From positions 1-24,116 of IMG/VR virus record IMGVR_UViG_3300002835_001072: a stretch of DNA of 24,116 bases; one strand, given 5' to 3'. Within the stretch, counting starts at the first letter, position 1, and every line of letters begins with the position of its first letter. This DNA is from a virus. Shown piece after piece: positions 6,973 to 14,612 of this stretch. The notes under the pieces are model-generated. The model was not told the origin of the DNA. It saw nothing but the letters and a program-made list of their open reading frames with translations, and did not search any database. A program made the position numbers and the translations under genes.

Positions 6973-7274
6973 ACGCAAATGAACTGGCGCATGAGTTAGA
7001 AAATGCTAAAAGCATTAGTGAGGTTGCAAGGCTAGTTAAGGAAGAAGCTATTCCAATGCTTAAACAACAAACAAACGACCCAGTGAACCACCCGAAGCAT
7101 TACACCGACCACCCTAGCGGTATCGAGTGCATACAGATTACAGAACACATGGGGTTCAATCTAGGTAATGCGCTGAAATACATTTGGCGATGCGACCTCA
7201 AGAAGGATGCTGTCGAGGACTTACGCAAAGCCCGTTGGTACATTGACCGTGAAATCGCTAAGAGAACAAAATGA
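6969..7274 (+). CDS. DUF3310 family phage protein
   Basis: This 101-residue protein begins in an ATGA overlap. Residues about 37-97 match the DUF3310 pattern: DPVNHPKHYTDHPSGIECI, then NLGNALKYIWRCDLKKD and DLRKARWYIDREI. DUF3310 proteins are common in phage replication regions; some are annotated as nucleotide kinase-like, but no P-loop is visible and the biochemical role is not established. The first ~36 residues form an extra helical lead absent from the shortest members. The frame stays open upstream, but the 6969 ATG fits the coupling. The gene overlaps the following nuclease by 4 bases. Confidence 0.85.
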   Translation: MNANELAHELENAKSISEVARLVKEEAIPMLKQQTNDPVNHPKHYTDHPSGIECIQITEHMGFNLGNALKYIWRCDLKKDAVEDLRKARWYIDREIAKRTK

Positions 7275-7939
7275 CTAAACCTATCTCATGGTCGTACTCA
7301 AGCATTAAGTTGTTTGACCAATGCCCTAAGAAGTACTACCACCTGCGGGTTCTCAAAGATATTAAAGAACCACCAACGGATGCGATCTTATACGGTAAAC
7401 AGTTCCACGAGGCAGCCGAGCTGTACATAAGAGATAACACCCCAATACCTCCGCAGTTTGCTTTTGCCAAGAACGCATTGGATAACCTCAAGCAGTTGAA
7501 GGGGGATAAGATGTGCGAACTTGAGATGGGTTTGACCGAGAACTTAGAGCCATGCGGGTTCAAAGACCCGAACGTATGGTGGCGGGGGGTAGCTGACCTA
7601 GCTATTGTTGATGGTACAAAGGGTAGATGCCTAGATTACAAGACGGGAAAGTCCGCCAAGTATGCCGATACCGACCAGCTAGAACTAATGGCACTAGCCA
7701 TGTTTAAGCATTTCCCACAGCTAACCGAGGTGCAGGGAGCCCTGTTTTTTGTTATCAGTAAGAACTTCATAAAGGACTCGTACAAGGCTGAAAAACAGGA
7801 TAAGATGTGGACTAAATGGTTGGCAGAGTACAACAAGATGAAGATGGCTTATGAGAACGATGTATGGAATCCTCGCCCTTCAGGACTGTGCAAAAAACAC
7901 TGCCTAGTTATGGAATGTCCGCACAATGGAAGGAACTAA
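7271..7939 (+). CDS. Cas4/RecB-like PD-(D/E)XK nuclease with predicted 4Fe-4S site
   Basis: This 222-residue protein belongs to the PDDEXK_1 (Cas4/RecB) family. It has ISWSYSSIKLFDQCPKKYY (5-23), the catalytic His46 in GKQFHEAAE, Asp in WWRGVADLAIVD, and the Asp-x-Lys in CLDYKTGKSAKYADTDQLEL. One Cys near the N-terminus (Cys18) and three near the C-terminus (Cys207, Cys211, Cys216) repeat the arrangement that holds an iron-sulfur cluster in Cas4 and AddB. Such enzymes degrade or trim DNA ends; in phages they are linked to recombination, end processing or host DNA breakdown. There are no CRISPR genes nearby. It starts in an ATGA overlap with the DUF3310 gene. Confidence 0.9.
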   Translation: MTKPISWSYSSIKLFDQCPKKYYHLRVLKDIKEPPTDAILYGKQFHEAAELYIRDNTPIPPQFAFAKNALDNLKQLKGDKMCELEMGLTENLEPCGFKDPNVWWRGVADLAIVDGTKGRCLDYKTGKSAKYADTDQLELMALAMFKHFPQLTEVQGALFFVISKNFIKDSYKAEKQDKMWTKWLAEYNKMKMAYENDVWNPRPSGLCKKHCLVMECPHNGRN

Positions 7940-7941
7940 TA

Positions 7942-8256
7942 ATGCCCTACGTTAATAAAAAGCGCCCGTACGATAAAGAGTACGATCAGCAACAAGCGAG
8001 AGGTGAACTACCTAATCGCATGGAACGTCAACGTGCTCGTCGCAAGATAGACAAGACAGGCAAAGATGCAAACAAAAACGGTGTAGCCGATAAGCGTGAA
8101 GGTAAGGATGTAGCGCACGTTAAAGCATTGTCTAAAGGTGGTAGTAATAAACACGGTGTACGTATTGAATCGCCATCAAAGAATCGTTCGTTCAAGCGAG
8201 ATTCAAAAAGTAATTTAGTTTCAGAAGTAAGTAAAAAAGAAAGAAAAAAGTCTTGA
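7942..8256 (+). CDS. HNH-endonuclease-like small basic protein
   Basis: I choose ATG 7942, behind GGAAGGAACTAATA, giving 104 residues. It is very basic. Residues 55-86 follow an HNH pattern: GKDVAHVKALSKGGSN (His59), then RIESPSKNRSFKR with Asn81. Typical members read (V/D)DH at the first position, whereas here it is AH, so the residue before His59 is Ala rather than Asp. Many phages carry this small protein near replication genes; it may nick DNA, or be a DNA-binding relic. The N-terminal region (KRPYDKEYDQQQARGELPNR) is typical of this phage group. The gene is the last in its run before a 198-base leader. Confidence 0.65.
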   Translation: MPYVNKKRPYDKEYDQQQARGELPNRMERQRARRKIDKTGKDANKNGVADKREGKDVAHVKALSKGGSNKHGVRIESPSKNRSFKRDSKSNLVSEVSKKERKKS

Positions 8257-8454
8257 ACTTTTCTGAGATTGTTGTAGTATAAAAGTATTCGTTTGACAAG
8301 ATGCAAGCGTCAGGTATGAGTGGCAAGCATCACAGAGTGACATCTGTTTAAACCGTACCAGTCGGCACCATTTCATTTCCTGTGGGGAACCGACAACATT
8401 GTAGAGCATAGTGGACACCACTTATGCTCTATTTACGCATCACTGGAGAGATAG
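8257..8454 (+). promoter_or_regulatory. Promoter-bearing leader with inverted repeats before the helicase gene
   Basis: This is the longest gap in the window (198 bases). It contains candidate promoter elements and several inverted repeats: GATGC/GCATC (8300-8304 with 8327-8331), CAGA/TCTG (8333-8346), GTCGG/CCGAC (8361-8365 with 8390-8394), and a strong 13-base-pair stem TAGAGCATAGTGG with CCACTTATGCTCTA (8402-8431, one bulged T, 3-base loop). No T-run follows the last stem, so it is not a plain terminator. A ribosome binding site GGAG (8445-8448) then precedes the TTG start. Possible roles are a structured 5' leader, a processing site or a protein-binding site; I cannot match it to a known RNA family. 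Confidence 0.5.
8293..8320 (+). promoter_or_regulatory. Candidate sigma70-type promoter for the helicase gene
   Basis: A consensus -35 TTGACA (8293-8298) is followed after 16 bases by TATGAG (8315-8320) as a -10 box. A weaker alternative lies upstream, TTGAAC (8253-8258) with TATAAA (8278-8283) at 19 bases, or TAGTAT (8275-8280) at 16 bases. The site follows the HNH-like gene directly and faces the helicase gene, where a new transcript would be expected because there is a gap in an otherwise gapless operon. Confidence 0.45.
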
Positions 8455-9993
8455 TTGCAAATTATAAATAATAAGATTCTGTTGTTAAATCTGCGTAACC
8501 CTAATAAGGTCACGACTGTAATCCCAAAGAGCAAACAGCTTGAAGGGAATCAGGTCGCCGTGAACTGGGGGCTAGACGAAGCACGAGTTTTAAACAACAT
8601 GCAAATAAAAAACATCCCATCACCAATCATGGGACATTACTCCTGGCCTGGATTACATAAGCCATTTGACCACCAAAAAACTACCTCGTCTTTTCTGACC
8701 TTAAACCCTCGTGCCTTCTGCCTTAACGAGCAGGGTACTGGCAAGACAGGTTCGGTTATATGGGCGGCTGATTACCTAATGAAGATTGGGCGAATCAAGC
8801 GGGTGTTGGTCATCTGCCCCTTATCCATTATGGATTCAGCTTGGAGAGCAGACCTATTTAAGTTCGCTATGCACCGCCATGTGGACATAGCCTACGGTAG
8901 CCGTGAGAAGCGGGTACGAATTATTAACTCCGATGCCGAGTTTGTCATCATTAACTATGACGGTGTGGAGATTGTGCAGGAAGACATAGCCAACGGGGGC
9001 TTTGACCTGATTGTTATTGACGAAGCAAACGCATACAAGAACGCTCAGACAACCCGCTGGAAGACACTAAACCGAATCCTCAAACCCGATACATGGCTGT
9101 GGATGCTGACGGGTACACCTGCCGCCCAGTCCCCCGTGGATGCCTATGGCTTGGCTAAACTAGTTAGCCCCAAGAACGTACCTAAGTTTTACTCAGCGTT
9201 TAAAGACATGGTGATGTACAAGGTATCGCAGTTCAGGTGGGTAAACAGACCCAACGCAGAACGAATCGTGCACGAAGCCTTGCAACCTGCCATACGGTTC
9301 ACCAAGGAAGAATGTTTAGACCTGCCCGAACTAACTTACGTAACCCGTGAAGTTGAACTCACCCCACAACAGAAGAAGTATTACGAGTTACTACGTAAGC
9401 AGTTGGTGGTATCGGCAGTGGGCGAGCAAATCACGGCGGTAAACGCTGCAGTTGGGATGAGTAAACTCCTGCAAATATCTTGTGGCGCAGTGTATTCGGA
9501 TTCGGGCGAGACCCTTGAGTTTGACATCAAGAACCGTTACAAAGTCATGCGGGAAGTGCTGGATGAAACCAAGCAGAAAGCCCTGATATTCGTACCCTTT
9601 AAGAACACCATTGAGATCCTGTCCAAGAAGCTACAAGACGACGGGTTTACCACCGCCATCATTAACGGCGACGTGCCAGCACACAGGCGAGCCGAGATAT
9701 TTAAGAACTTTCAAGAAACACCCAACCCCCGTATCCTGATTATCCAACCGCAAGCGGCGGCTCATGGAGTCACTTTAACGGCGGCTGACACGGTTATTTG
9801 GTGGGGTCCGACCCCAAGCCTAGAAACATACGCTCAAGCTAATGCAAGGGCGCATAGGGCGGGGCAGAGGCATCCCGTCACGGTAGTGAGATTACAGGGT
9901 TCAAATGCGGAGAAACACCTATATAAAATGCTTGACAACCGTATTAGCGACCATGTAAAGTTAGTTGAACTTTACAAGAATTTACTTGATTAA
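8455..9993 (+). CDS. SNF2-type superfamily 2 helicase/ATPase
   Basis: This 512-residue protein has the two RecA-like domains of SNF2-like SF2 ATPases. A Gln motif (FDHQ, 71-74) precedes motif I NEQGTGKT (Lys97), then motif Ia VLVICPLSIM, motif II VIDEAN (Asp189, Glu190), motif III MLTGTPA, and in the second domain IIQPQAAAHGVTLTAADTVI with motif VI ANARAHRAGQ near 466-475. SNF2-like phage ATPases translocate on double-stranded DNA and may remodel replication forks or displace proteins; no accessory domain is present to narrow this. Translation must start at TTG 8455, since GGAG lies 6 bases upstream and the next ATG is about 50 codons in, past conserved sequence. The gene stands behind a leader with inverted repeats. 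Confidence 0.92.
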   Translation: MQIINNKILLLNLRNPNKVTTVIPKSKQLEGNQVAVNWGLDEARVLNNMQIKNIPSPIMGHYSWPGLHKPFDHQKTTSSFLTLNPRAFCLNEQGTGKTGSVIWAADYLMKIGRIKRVLVICPLSIMDSAWRADLFKFAMHRHVDIAYGSREKRVRIINSDAEFVIINYDGVEIVQEDIANGGFDLIVIDEANAYKNAQTTRWKTLNRILKPDTWLWMLTGTPAAQSPVDAYGLAKLVSPKNVPKFYSAFKDMVMYKVSQFRWVNRPNAERIVHEALQPAIRFTKEECLDLPELTYVTREVELTPQQKKYYELLRKQLVVSAVGEQITAVNAAVGMSKLLQISCGAVYSDSGETLEFDIKNRYKVMREVLDETKQKALIFVPFKNTIEILSKKLQDDGFTTAIINGDVPAHRRAEIFKNFQETPNPRILIIQPQAAAHGVTLTAADTVIWWGPTPSLETYAQANARAHRAGQRHPVTVVRLQGSNAEKHLYKMLDNRISDHVKLVELYKNLLD

Positions 9994-10014
9994 CGTAGAG
10001 TTTGATAGTATAGT
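9986..10014 (+). promoter_or_regulatory. Candidate sigma70-type promoter after the helicase gene
   Basis: TTGATT (9986-9991), at the helicase stop, is followed after 17 bases by TATAGT (10009-10014). The 79-base gap to the next gene also contains an imperfect inverted repeat CGATAGCG / CGTTATCG (10023-10030 with 10046-10053) and the ribosome binding site AGGAGAG. The placement fits a second start point for the HTH/ssDNA-binding gene set. Confidence 0.4.
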
Positions 10015-10072
10015 AGTAACACCGATAGCGAGAATAAAACCAAGCCGTTATCGTCTTTAACAGGAGAGTACC

Positions 10073-10498
10073 ATGAGTGACGAAGTAGAATCACAGGCCG
10101 AAGTGCCTTTAGAAAAACTTACCCGTATCTACATCAAGATGCGTGATAAGAAGGCAGAACTAGAAGCAGAACTCGAAAACCAAGTAGGTAAATTAGAGAA
10201 TGACATGGGGACTGTGAAAACAGCCATCCTCAACCACATGAAGTCATTGGGGGTCGAGAGTTTAAGAACCGATGCAGGAACCGTGTACCGCACCGTAAGG
10301 ACTAAGTACAGCACATCGGATTGGGAATCTATGGGCAAGTTCATTCTTGAACATGGTGTACCTGAACTATTGGAGAAGCGAATTCAGCAGACCAATATGA
10401 GGGTATTTTTAGAGGAGAATCCAGACCTACTGCCGCCTGGGCTTAACTCAAACATGGAGTATTCAGTAACAATAAAAAGGAGCAAAAATGGTGGATGA
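10073..10498 (+). CDS. Conserved phage protein with N-terminal coiled coil
   Basis: This 141-residue protein starts at ATG 10073 behind AACAGGAGAGTACC, a strong site. Residues about 12-60 form a charged coiled coil (KLTRIYIKMRDKKAELEAEL, then LENDMGTVKTAILNHMKSLG). The rest is a small alpha/beta region with ESLRTDAGTVYRTVRTKY, a helix around EHGVPELLEKRIQQ, and ending GLNSNMEYSVTIKRSK. The layout resembles phage host-nuclease-inhibitor (Gam-like) proteins, but I see no decisive motif and call it unknown. It overlaps the HTH gene by 11 bases and lies just upstream of a putative ssDNA-binding protein, so a role in DNA metabolism is plausible. Confidence 0.7.
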   Translation: MSDEVESQAEVPLEKLTRIYIKMRDKKAELEAELENQVGKLENDMGTVKTAILNHMKSLGVESLRTDAGTVYRTVRTKYSTSDWESMGKFILEHGVPELLEKRIQQTNMRVFLEENPDLLPPGLNSNMEYSVTIKRSKNGG

Positions 10499-10760
10499 AG
10501 CGTTTGTCCCGATAGAAGATGTGGCTAAGCATTTTGCTGTGTCTGTATCGACAGTCCGTTCGTGGATTCGTCAAGACTTAATCCCTGCGTTAAAACTGGG
10601 CGGTGTATATCGTTTCAAGATTAACGAAGTGGAGCAAGCCTTGCGCAAACTCAATGGCGGAGAACTAGTACGAGAAGAAGCTGACGGGAGCCTAACGGTT
10701 AATGTACCTGCAGGATCAGCCCAAATAGCTCTTAACTTTAACCCTGACGAAGATATTTAA
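10488..10760 (+). CDS. Excisionase/MerR-type HTH DNA-binding protein
   Basis: This 90-residue protein carries an HTH_17 (excisionase-type) domain: FVPIEDVAKHFAVSVSTVRSW (5-25) as the helix-turn-helix, then IRQDLIPALKLGGVYRFK with the wing-like GGVYRF, and INEVEQALRKL as the closing helix. The C-terminal third is an acidic tail. Such proteins act as DNA-bending excisionases or as regulators. No integrase is in the window, so a regulatory role or attachment-site factor is equally possible. The start ATG 10488 follows AAAAAGGAGCAAAA. It overlaps the gene before by 11 bases and precedes the putative ssDNA-binding protein by 11 bases. Confidence 0.85.
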   Translation: MVDEAFVPIEDVAKHFAVSVSTVRSWIRQDLIPALKLGGVYRFKINEVEQALRKLNGGELVREEADGSLTVNVPAGSAQIALNFNPDEDI

Positions 10761-10771
10761 GGAGAATTAGC

Positions 10772-11659
10772 ATGAGTGAAATGACTCTATTTAAAGGTGG
10801 TTTACCATCGTATTTACAAACCTCAGCCGATGATGCAACCAATGCGTTAGCTGGTGGTGAAAGCCTAGGCTCACGTCGCCTTAGCATCAAAGGTAGCGTG
10901 TTCCGTGAGTTTATCGGTGGCAAAGAGTACCGTGTATCAGAAGAACGTTCTATGAACGTGGTGATTATCAAAGCCGCACCAAAGGTTTCCCGTGTGTTTT
11001 ATGCTGGTTCCTACGTTGAAGGCGAGACCGTATCACCTGTATGCTGGTCATCTGACAGCCAACGCCCTGACGATAAGTCTAAGGAAAAGCAGTCAGCTAC
11101 TTGCTTAACTTGCCCACAGAACATCAAAGGTTCGGGTCAAGGCGATAGCCGTGCATGCCGCTATCAGCAACGCTTGGCAGTTGTGATTGACGGTGAGATT
11201 GATAAAGGCGAAGTGTATCAGCTAGTATTGCCACCAACATCTGTATTCGGTGATGGTGAGAAGGGTAAGTTACCCCTGCAAGCCTATGCTCGTCACCTTA
11301 AGAATCACGGCACACCGATTACTGGTGTTGTTACTGAGATGCGTTTTGATACAGCAAGCCCAACACCTAAACTGATATTCAAGCCAGTGCGCCCTGTAAC
11401 GGAAGAAGAATTCAACGAGATTCAAAACCTCAAGGATTCACAAGAAGCTATCAATGCGATCACAATGACCGTTGCACAGACAGATGGTGTGAAGGATAAA
11501 TCATCCGTCAAGAACGCATTAGCCGCACCGAAAGCTGAGAAAGTTGTAGCTGAAGAAGTAGAAGCCATTGAAGAACCGAAGAAAGCTCCACCTAAGAAAA
11601 CCGCAGTTGCGGCAGAGCCTAAACTAGAAGACTTAGTTGGCGAATGGGACGATGCTTAA
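10772..11659 (+). CDS. Putative phage ssDNA-binding protein with Cys4 site and acidic tail
   Basis: This 295-residue protein starts at ATG 10772 behind AAGGAGAATTAGC. Its core has beta-rich stretches (RRLSIKGSVFREFIGGKEY, NVVIIKAAPKVSRVFYAG) and four cysteines in one loop region: Cys91 (VSPVCWSSD), Cys111 and Cys114 (ATCLTCPQN) and Cys129 (SRACR), suggesting bound zinc. After a Lys/Ala/Glu/Pro-rich linker it ends in an acidic tip, LEDLVGEWDDA, of the type ssDNA-binding proteins use to recruit partners. Position next to the primase-helicase and this tail support the call. I cannot place it in a named SSB family. A zinc-bearing structural factor with another role in replication is the alternative. 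Confidence 0.6.
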   Translation: MSEMTLFKGGLPSYLQTSADDATNALAGGESLGSRRLSIKGSVFREFIGGKEYRVSEERSMNVVIIKAAPKVSRVFYAGSYVEGETVSPVCWSSDSQRPDDKSKEKQSATCLTCPQNIKGSGQGDSRACRYQQRLAVVIDGEIDKGEVYQLVLPPTSVFGDGEKGKLPLQAYARHLKNHGTPITGVVTEMRFDTASPTPKLIFKPVRPVTEEEFNEIQNLKDSQEAINAITMTVAQTDGVKDKSSVKNALAAPKAEKVVAEEVEAIEEPKKAPPKKTAVAAEPKLEDLVGEWDDA

Positions 11660-11735
11660 ATAAACGGTTATGGGGTTCCAGTAGGATTAAAAGTCTGCAT
11701 TTGATGTAGCGACTGCCCCACCTTCAAAGGTGGCT
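11660..11735 (+). promoter_or_regulatory. Primase leader with SD-sequestering hairpin
   Basis: This 76-base gap holds two inverted repeats that share bases. The first pairs GGGG and CAGT (11672-11675, 11679-11682) with ACTG and CCCC (11712-11715, 11716-11719), with a 3-base bulge. The second is a perfect hairpin CCACCTT CA AAGGTGG (11718-11733) that contains the Shine-Dalgarno AAAGG (11726-11730) just ahead of the ATG at 11736. Bases 11718-11719 belong to both, so the full stems exclude each other. This is the layout of a translational switch; no ligand or family is recognised. Confidence 0.5.
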
Positions 11736-14612
11736 ATGAACAATTTAGAATTTTTACAGCAAGTCCTCGGAGACGATGGATACTACTGCATAGTTGGGCT
11801 AAAGAAAGACTCGGACAAACCTGTCCAAAAGTTTTTCCAGCGGCTCGAAGATGCGGTCAAAGTTGCTGAGAACCTGAAGAACGAGGGCTATGATGCGTAC
11901 TACGCATTGGCTACGTTCGAGGATGGAAAGTCACGTAAAACTGCAAACGTTAAACAACTTAGGTCGTTGTTCGTCGACCTTGATTGTGGGCCAGGTAAGC
12001 CATACCCAACACAGGTAGAAGCTATTGCTGGGTTAAAAGCGTTCTGTAAAGAGACCAAGATGCCAAGACCAGCACTAGTTAACTCTGGTGGGGGTGTGCA
12101 TGCCTATTGGCCTTTAGCCGAACCCGTATCACGGGGGGAGTGGTTGCCTTTAGCTGAGAAGCTAAAGAAGATGTGTGACGATAATGACCTGTTTGCTGAC
12201 CCCGTAGTTACAGCAGATTCGGTACGGATCCTACGAGTTCCAGGAACTCTTAACTTTAAACTTGATGAAGCCCGAGACGTTGCGTTAATCGGTAGCTCAT
12301 GTAGCTCATACGAGATAGACACACTAAAAGATGTTATTGGTGAACCCATACTGGTTAGACCATCCTATATCCCACGAGGAGAGATGGATGAAGTTACCAA
12401 GGCAATCCTAGGTAATTACACAAATCGGTTTAGAACTATCATGATACGCACCAAAGACGGTGACGGATGCCAGCAACTGAAGTATATTTATGAGAACCAA
12501 GCAACCATGTCGGAACCGATGTGGAGAGCAGGGCTATCTATCGCCAAATTTTGTATTGATGCAGACAAAGCGATTGAAAAGTTATCCTCGGGACACCCCG
12601 AATACAGCCCTGAATTTGCTGATCGCAAGGTACGCAACATCAAAGGCGGACCATATACATGTGCAAAGTTTGAAGAATTTAACCCAGGCGGGTGCGACGG
12701 ATGCCCTAATAAAGGGGTACTGAAGTCACCTATCGTGCTTGGTCGTGAAGTACAGGAAGCAACTGACGAAGACAACATAGTAGAAGATAGTCCAGCGGAC
12801 GTAGACCAAGGGCACACACAGACATACGTTATACCGAAATACCCCGAGCCGTACTTTCGCGGCAAGAATGGTGGCATATTCAAACGCATCATCAAGGAAG
12901 AAGACAACGTAGAAGTAATGATTTACCACAACGACCTGTATGTAACACGTCGTTTATTGGACTCCGATGTCGGAGAAGCCGTAGTAGTTAGATTGCACCT
13001 TCCAAAAGACGGTGTTAAAGAATTCACAATACCGCTATCTGCGGTTACATCTAAAGACGAAATACGCAAATACATGTCATCACATGGCGTAGCGGTAGTA
13101 AAGACAGACGAGATTATGTCGTACGTAACAACTTGGGTAAACCACATGCAATATAGTGCTAAAGCGGACACTGCTCGTAGACAATTCGGCTGGACTGACG
13201 ATAAATGTGAAGCCTTTATTCTTGGCGACAAAGAGATTCGTGCAGACCGTGTAGACCACAACCCCCCATCTGCGGCTACTGCCCAGCTATTCTCGGCTTT
13301 TGAACACAAAGGCACGTTGGATAAATGGAAAGAAGCCATGGCTTTCTACAATAAGCCAGGAATGGAAGTACATCAGTTCGTGCTGGGCTTGGCTTTTGGC
13401 TCTGTATTTACTAAGTTCACTTCGGTCAATGGTGCGTTACTGCACGTATTTAGTCCTGATTCGGGTATTGGTAAAACTACTGCGCTATATGCGGGGGCAA
13501 GTATTTGGGGTAATCCAAACAAACTTGTATTAAAGGAAGCCGATACTGCGGCATCTAAGATGAACCGTGCCGAGTTATACAACAACATCTTTTTACCAAT
13601 GGATGAGGTTACAAACTCTACGGCTAAAGAACTAAGTGACTTTGTATACCAGTACACATCAGGTTCGCAAAGAAATCGCATGAGTGGATCGTCGAATCAA
13701 GAACGTACCCGTGGTGAAGAGCCTTGGCAACAAACGGGTGTAAGTACAGGTAATACTAGCGTTATGGAAAAGGTTGGTACATATAAAGCACTCCCAAAAG
13801 GAGAGGCGATGCGTATCCTCGAAGTAAGGGCTAAGCCTGTTCCAGATCTTGATAAGGTCGAAACCGACGAACTTAGCGAAAAGATTTTGAATAACTACGG
13901 GCATGCGGCTCTGCCGTTCCTGCAGTATGTGATGAATGACATTCCAGGTATGAAGGCTTTGTATAAGACAACACAGCAGAAACTTGATAAGGCGTGTGGC
14001 TTTTCACCTGCGGACCGATTTCACTCCGTATTGGTAGCGGATGGCATCATGGGTTTGATGGTGGCTAAGAAGGTTGGCTTGATTGACTATGACATTGGTA
14101 CGGTAGTCAGGTGGGTAAAGCATGTAGTCGGTTTACTACAAGAGCAGGTCAAATCCATGGATGTTGATGCCGAATCTACTTTGACCAACTACCTTGCTGA
14201 GAACTATAACAACGTGCTCCGTATTAAGAGTACCGAGGATGCTCGTACGATAGGTAAAAACGATCTAGATCACTTGGTTATTCCCGATGCGACCCCACGT
14301 ATTTCGTTAATAGCACGGTATGAATACGACGTAAAGATGCTGTTCCTGTACATGAAGCCCCTTAAAGAATGGTGTATTAAGCAACAAATTAACTACGAGG
14401 GATTTATTGACTCTTTGAAACGTGGCAGAACTAAAGCCAAGATTGATAAGAAGCGTATGGGTAAGGGTACTCGCATGAGTCTACCTGCCGCAGATGTACT
14501 GTGGGTTAACTGTGAAGGGTTCTTAGATGATGACCGAGAAGAAGAAATCGCCGCAGCAGCGCAACACAAGGCCACCCTTGAGGGTGATGAGGGAGGGGCA
14601 AATTTGTCCTGA
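11736..14612 (+). CDS. Primase-helicase (AEP-like primase, PriCT-like region, P-loop helicase)
   Basis: This 958-residue protein probably combines primase and helicase. The N-terminal part has AEP/PrimPol hallmarks: LFVDLDCG (acidic pair Asp81, Asp83) and SGGGVHAYWPL (His122), followed by RILRVPGTLNFK. A middle PriCT-like region reads AGLSIAKFC, then GPYTCAKFEEF and CDGCPNKG, with clustered Cys residues. The C-terminal ATPase has Walker A SPDSGIGKTTA (Lys580) and Walker B NNIFLPMDEV, in the style of DUF927-like phage helicases. It would prime and unwind at the fork with the family A polymerase. I prefer ATG 11736, five bases after AAAGG, over GTG 11730, which lies in that site. Its 3' end overlaps the next small gene by 86 bases. 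Confidence 0.88.
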   Translation: MNNLEFLQQVLGDDGYYCIVGLKKDSDKPVQKFFQRLEDAVKVAENLKNEGYDAYYALATFEDGKSRKTANVKQLRSLFVDLDCGPGKPYPTQVEAIAGLKAFCKETKMPRPALVNSGGGVHAYWPLAEPVSRGEWLPLAEKLKKMCDDNDLFADPVVTADSVRILRVPGTLNFKLDEARDVALIGSSCSSYEIDTLKDVIGEPILVRPSYIPRGEMDEVTKAILGNYTNRFRTIMIRTKDGDGCQQLKYIYENQATMSEPMWRAGLSIAKFCIDADKAIEKLSSGHPEYSPEFADRKVRNIKGGPYTCAKFEEFNPGGCDGCPNKGVLKSPIVLGREVQEATDEDNIVEDSPADVDQGHTQTYVIPKYPEPYFRGKNGGIFKRIIKEEDNVEVMIYHNDLYVTRRLLDSDVGEAVVVRLHLPKDGVKEFTIPLSAVTSKDEIRKYMSSHGVAVVKTDEIMSYVTTWVNHMQYSAKADTARRQFGWTDDKCEAFILGDKEIRADRVDHNPPSAATAQLFSAFEHKGTLDKWKEAMAFYNKPGMEVHQFVLGLAFGSVFTKFTSVNGALLHVFSPDSGIGKTTALYAGASIWGNPNKLVLKEADTAASKMNRAELYNNIFLPMDEVTNSTAKELSDFVYQYTSGSQRNRMSGSSNQERTRGEEPWQQTGVSTGNTSVMEKVGTYKALPKGEAMRILEVRAKPVPDLDKVETDELSEKILNNYGHAALPFLQYVMNDIPGMKALYKTTQQKLDKACGFSPADRFHSVLVADGIMGLMVAKKVGLIDYDIGTVVRWVKHVVGLLQEQVKSMDVDAESTLTNYLAENYNNVLRIKSTEDARTIGKNDLDHLVIPDATPRISLIARYEYDVKMLFLYMKPLKEWCIKQQINYEGFIDSLKRGRTKAKIDKKRMGKGTRMSLPAADVLWVNCEGFLDDDREEEIAAAAQHKATLEGDEGGANLS

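Noticed and set aside
7271-7939. Phage-borne CRISPR-Cas module suggested by the Cas4-like gene
   Set aside because: No repeat-spacer array and no other cas-like gene is present, so the nuclease is taken as a replication or recombination enzyme.
8402-8431. Strong hairpin considered as an intrinsic terminator
   Set aside because: The 13-base-pair stem is not followed by a T-run (TTTACG only), so it is listed as part of the leader instead.
8257-8454. tRNA or known riboswitch in the longest gap
   Set aside because: No cloverleaf, T-loop GTTC or CCA end is seen, and no riboswitch signature I know (including preQ1 and glutamine types) fits.
10488-10760. Excisionase HTH as proof of a lysogeny module
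   Set aside because: No integrase, repressor or attachment-site repeat is visible in the window; the same fold serves in plain regulators.
12488-13339. Two - strand ORFs (139 and 138 codons) inside the primase-helicase gene
   Set aside because: Both lie opposite strongly supported primase/helicase motifs and have shadow-like Ser/Pro/Leu composition.
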